DNA of 64,000 bases from Flavobacteriaceae bacterium. Its GTDB lineage: Bacteria; Bacteroidota; Bacteroidia; Flavobacteriales; Flavobacteriaceae. The notes beneath the pieces were generated by a model. The model made no database searches. It was not told the origin of the DNA and saw only the letters and a program-made list of their open reading frames with translations. Each line of letters starts with the position of its first letter. The stretch's first letter is position 1. The translations under genes were made by a program, and so were the position numbers. Of this stretch, positions 63,430-64,000 are shown one piece after another. The DNA is taken from contig JAGKWW010000005.1 of assembly GCA_021151665.1 (NCBI GenBank), positions 1 through 64,000 of the forward strand, written 5' to 3'.

Positions 63430-63465
63430 TTCTACATTTGTAGAAATAACTCTCATGTTGTAGAA
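63430..63465 (+). promoter_or_regulatory. BlaI-type operator overlapping the blaI promoter
   Basis: The perfect inverted repeat TTCTACATTTGTAGAA (63430-63445) contains TACA-TT-TGTA, the core pattern of BlaI/MecI operators, and its centre is also the -7 box TACATTTG (63433-63440). A second half-site TTGTAGAA ends at 63465, directly before the ATG, 20 bp from the first. BlaI bound here would block its own promoter. Confidence 0.8.
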
Positions 63466-63837
63466 ATGAAACTTACTAAAACCGAAGAACAGCTAATGCA
63501 ATTTTTATGGAAGCAAAACAAGGCCTTCATGAAAGACCTCCTGGACCTGTTCCCGGAGCCTAAGCCTGCCGCCTCTACAGTTGCCACACTCCTGAAGCGA
63601 ATGGCAGACAAAGGTTTTGTAGGCTATAAAGAATACGGCAAGAGCCGCGAGTATTTTCCGCTGGTGGACAAATCCGCTTACTTTTCGAAACAGGTAAACG
63701 GAATGATAAAAAGCTTTTTCAACGATTCTGCAGCGCAGTTTGCGTCCTTCTTTACAAAAGAGACCAACCTGAGCGCATCGGAACTTGAAGAACTCCGCAA
63801 GATCATTGATACTGAGATCCAAAAGAAAAAGCAATGA
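63466..63837 (+). CDS. blaI: BlaI/MecI/CopY family transcriptional repressor
   Basis: A 123-residue winged-helix repressor. The DNA-binding part is residues 1 to about 75 (LTKTEEQLMQFLWKQNKAF, then PAASTVATLLKRMADKGFVGYKEYGKSREYFPLV), followed by the C-terminal dimerisation helices. In related systems cleavage by the membrane peptidase BlaR1 lifts repression. The following M56-type gene overlaps by 4 nt (ATGA), so both are in one operon. Whether the pair controls a beta-lactamase or another target cannot be said from the window. Confidence 0.93.
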   Translation: MKLTKTEEQLMQFLWKQNKAFMKDLLDLFPEPKPAASTVATLLKRMADKGFVGYKEYGKSREYFPLVDKSAYFSKQVNGMIKSFFNDSAAQFASFFTKETNLSASELEELRKIIDTEIQKKKQ

Positions 63838-64000
63838 GCCATTTTATTATAACCTCGGCCATAAGCCTTGCCGCGCTCCTCCTCTTCTACCGCATACTCC
63901 TCGAGAAGCAGCGCATGCACATGTTTAAAAGGTTTTACCTGTTAGCGGCGCTTATTACCTCTTTTGTGCTGCCATTTGTCACTATAGAATTCTACACAGA
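63834..64000 (+). CDS. M56 family membrane metallopeptidase (BlaR1-like), 5' part only
   Basis: The gene starts with an ATG overlapping the blaI stop and runs off the window after 55 codons. The visible part holds one helix (IITSAISLAALLLFYRILL), a basic loop (EKQRMHMFKRFYLL) and the start of the next helix (AALITSFVLPFVTIEFY), the usual beginning of BlaR1/MecR1-type M56 sensors in this phylum. The zinc motif and the sensor domain lie outside the window. Confidence 0.8.
   Translation, partial: MSHFIITSAISLAALLLFYRILLEKQRMHMFKRFYLLAALITSFVLPFVTIEFYT

Noticed and set aside
1..64000. Search for mobile elements, prophage, CRISPR arrays, toxin-antitoxin or defence genes
   Set aside because: No transposase, integrase, phage structural gene, repeat-spacer array or recognisable defence gene was found; the gene content is core metabolism and envelope functions.

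Overview
The window is a stretch of core chromosome from a member of the Bacteroidota, almost certainly Flavobacteriaceae (Flavobacterium or a close relative). The reasons are a full-length gliding/T9SS gene sprA in the order ruvA-sprA-gcvH, an alternative complex III operon (actABCDEF) running into cytochrome oxidase genes, two tandem DUF2723 proteins, and recurrent promoters of the form TTG-N17-21-TAnnTTTG with short leaders. I see no prophage, insertion sequence, CRISPR array, rRNA or plasmid origin, and no block of clearly foreign composition.

Layout. 1-5.7 kb: a secreted unknown, then a minus-strand tolC-adaptor-tsaB unit and a divergent DUF4403 lipoprotein. 5.7-10.7 kb (minus): cyoE, two subunit III genes and subunit IV of a haem-copper oxidase, then after a terminator a copper/oxidase assembly cluster (SCO-like, SCO, DUF420, a small CxxC membrane protein). 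10.9-20.4 kb (minus): deoC, vanZ-like, gcvH, the 7.3 kb sprA and ruvA. 20.5-25.2 kb (minus): maeB, queG, ruvB and a small acetyltransferase. 25.3-26.7 kb (plus): an amino-acid permease. 26.9-38.5 kb (minus): actA-B-C-D-E-F followed by oxidase subunits II and I, a complete quinol-to-oxygen electron path. 38.7-43.8 kb: a SPOR protein (+), then rimP-nusA-infB (-). 43.9-51.9 kb: a universal stress protein, tRNA-Gln, and two tandem DUF2723 membrane proteins. 51.9-58.5 kb: a polysaccharide deacetylase, a thioredoxin-fold protein without active-site cysteines, a metallophosphoesterase, polA and a serine hydrolase. 58.5-61.5 kb: a LacI regulator divergent from two Tat-type ferritin-like proteins. 61.6-64 kb: tRNA-Leu, an M20 peptidase, and blaI with the first part of a blaR1-like M56 gene cut by the window edge.

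How the genes work together. The act operon passes quinol electrons through ActB iron-sulfur clusters and ActA/ActE haems to the aa3-type oxidase. Its subunits are split between 26.9-29.9 kb (II, I) and 7.8-9.8 kb (IV and two III-type), with haem modification (cyoE) and copper delivery (SCO, DUF420) next to the second group. SprA is the outer-membrane translocon of the type IX secretion system. rimP-nusA-infB is the conserved translation/transcription operon.

The window is mostly ordinary core genome. The observations I rate highest are: (1) a small CxxC membrane protein and a cysteine-less SCO-like protein in the oxidase assembly cluster; (2) a queG gene with no standard start codon, whose 5' end lies in a 15-bp-period repeat tract, and a sister tract that supplies the last codons and stop of the permease gene; (3) a terminator-like hairpin in the rimP-nusA-infB leader; (4) histidine-rich segments in three subunits of the respiratory assembly; (5) a ruvB promoter that predicts a leaderless mRNA. 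None amounts to a clearly new multi-gene system.
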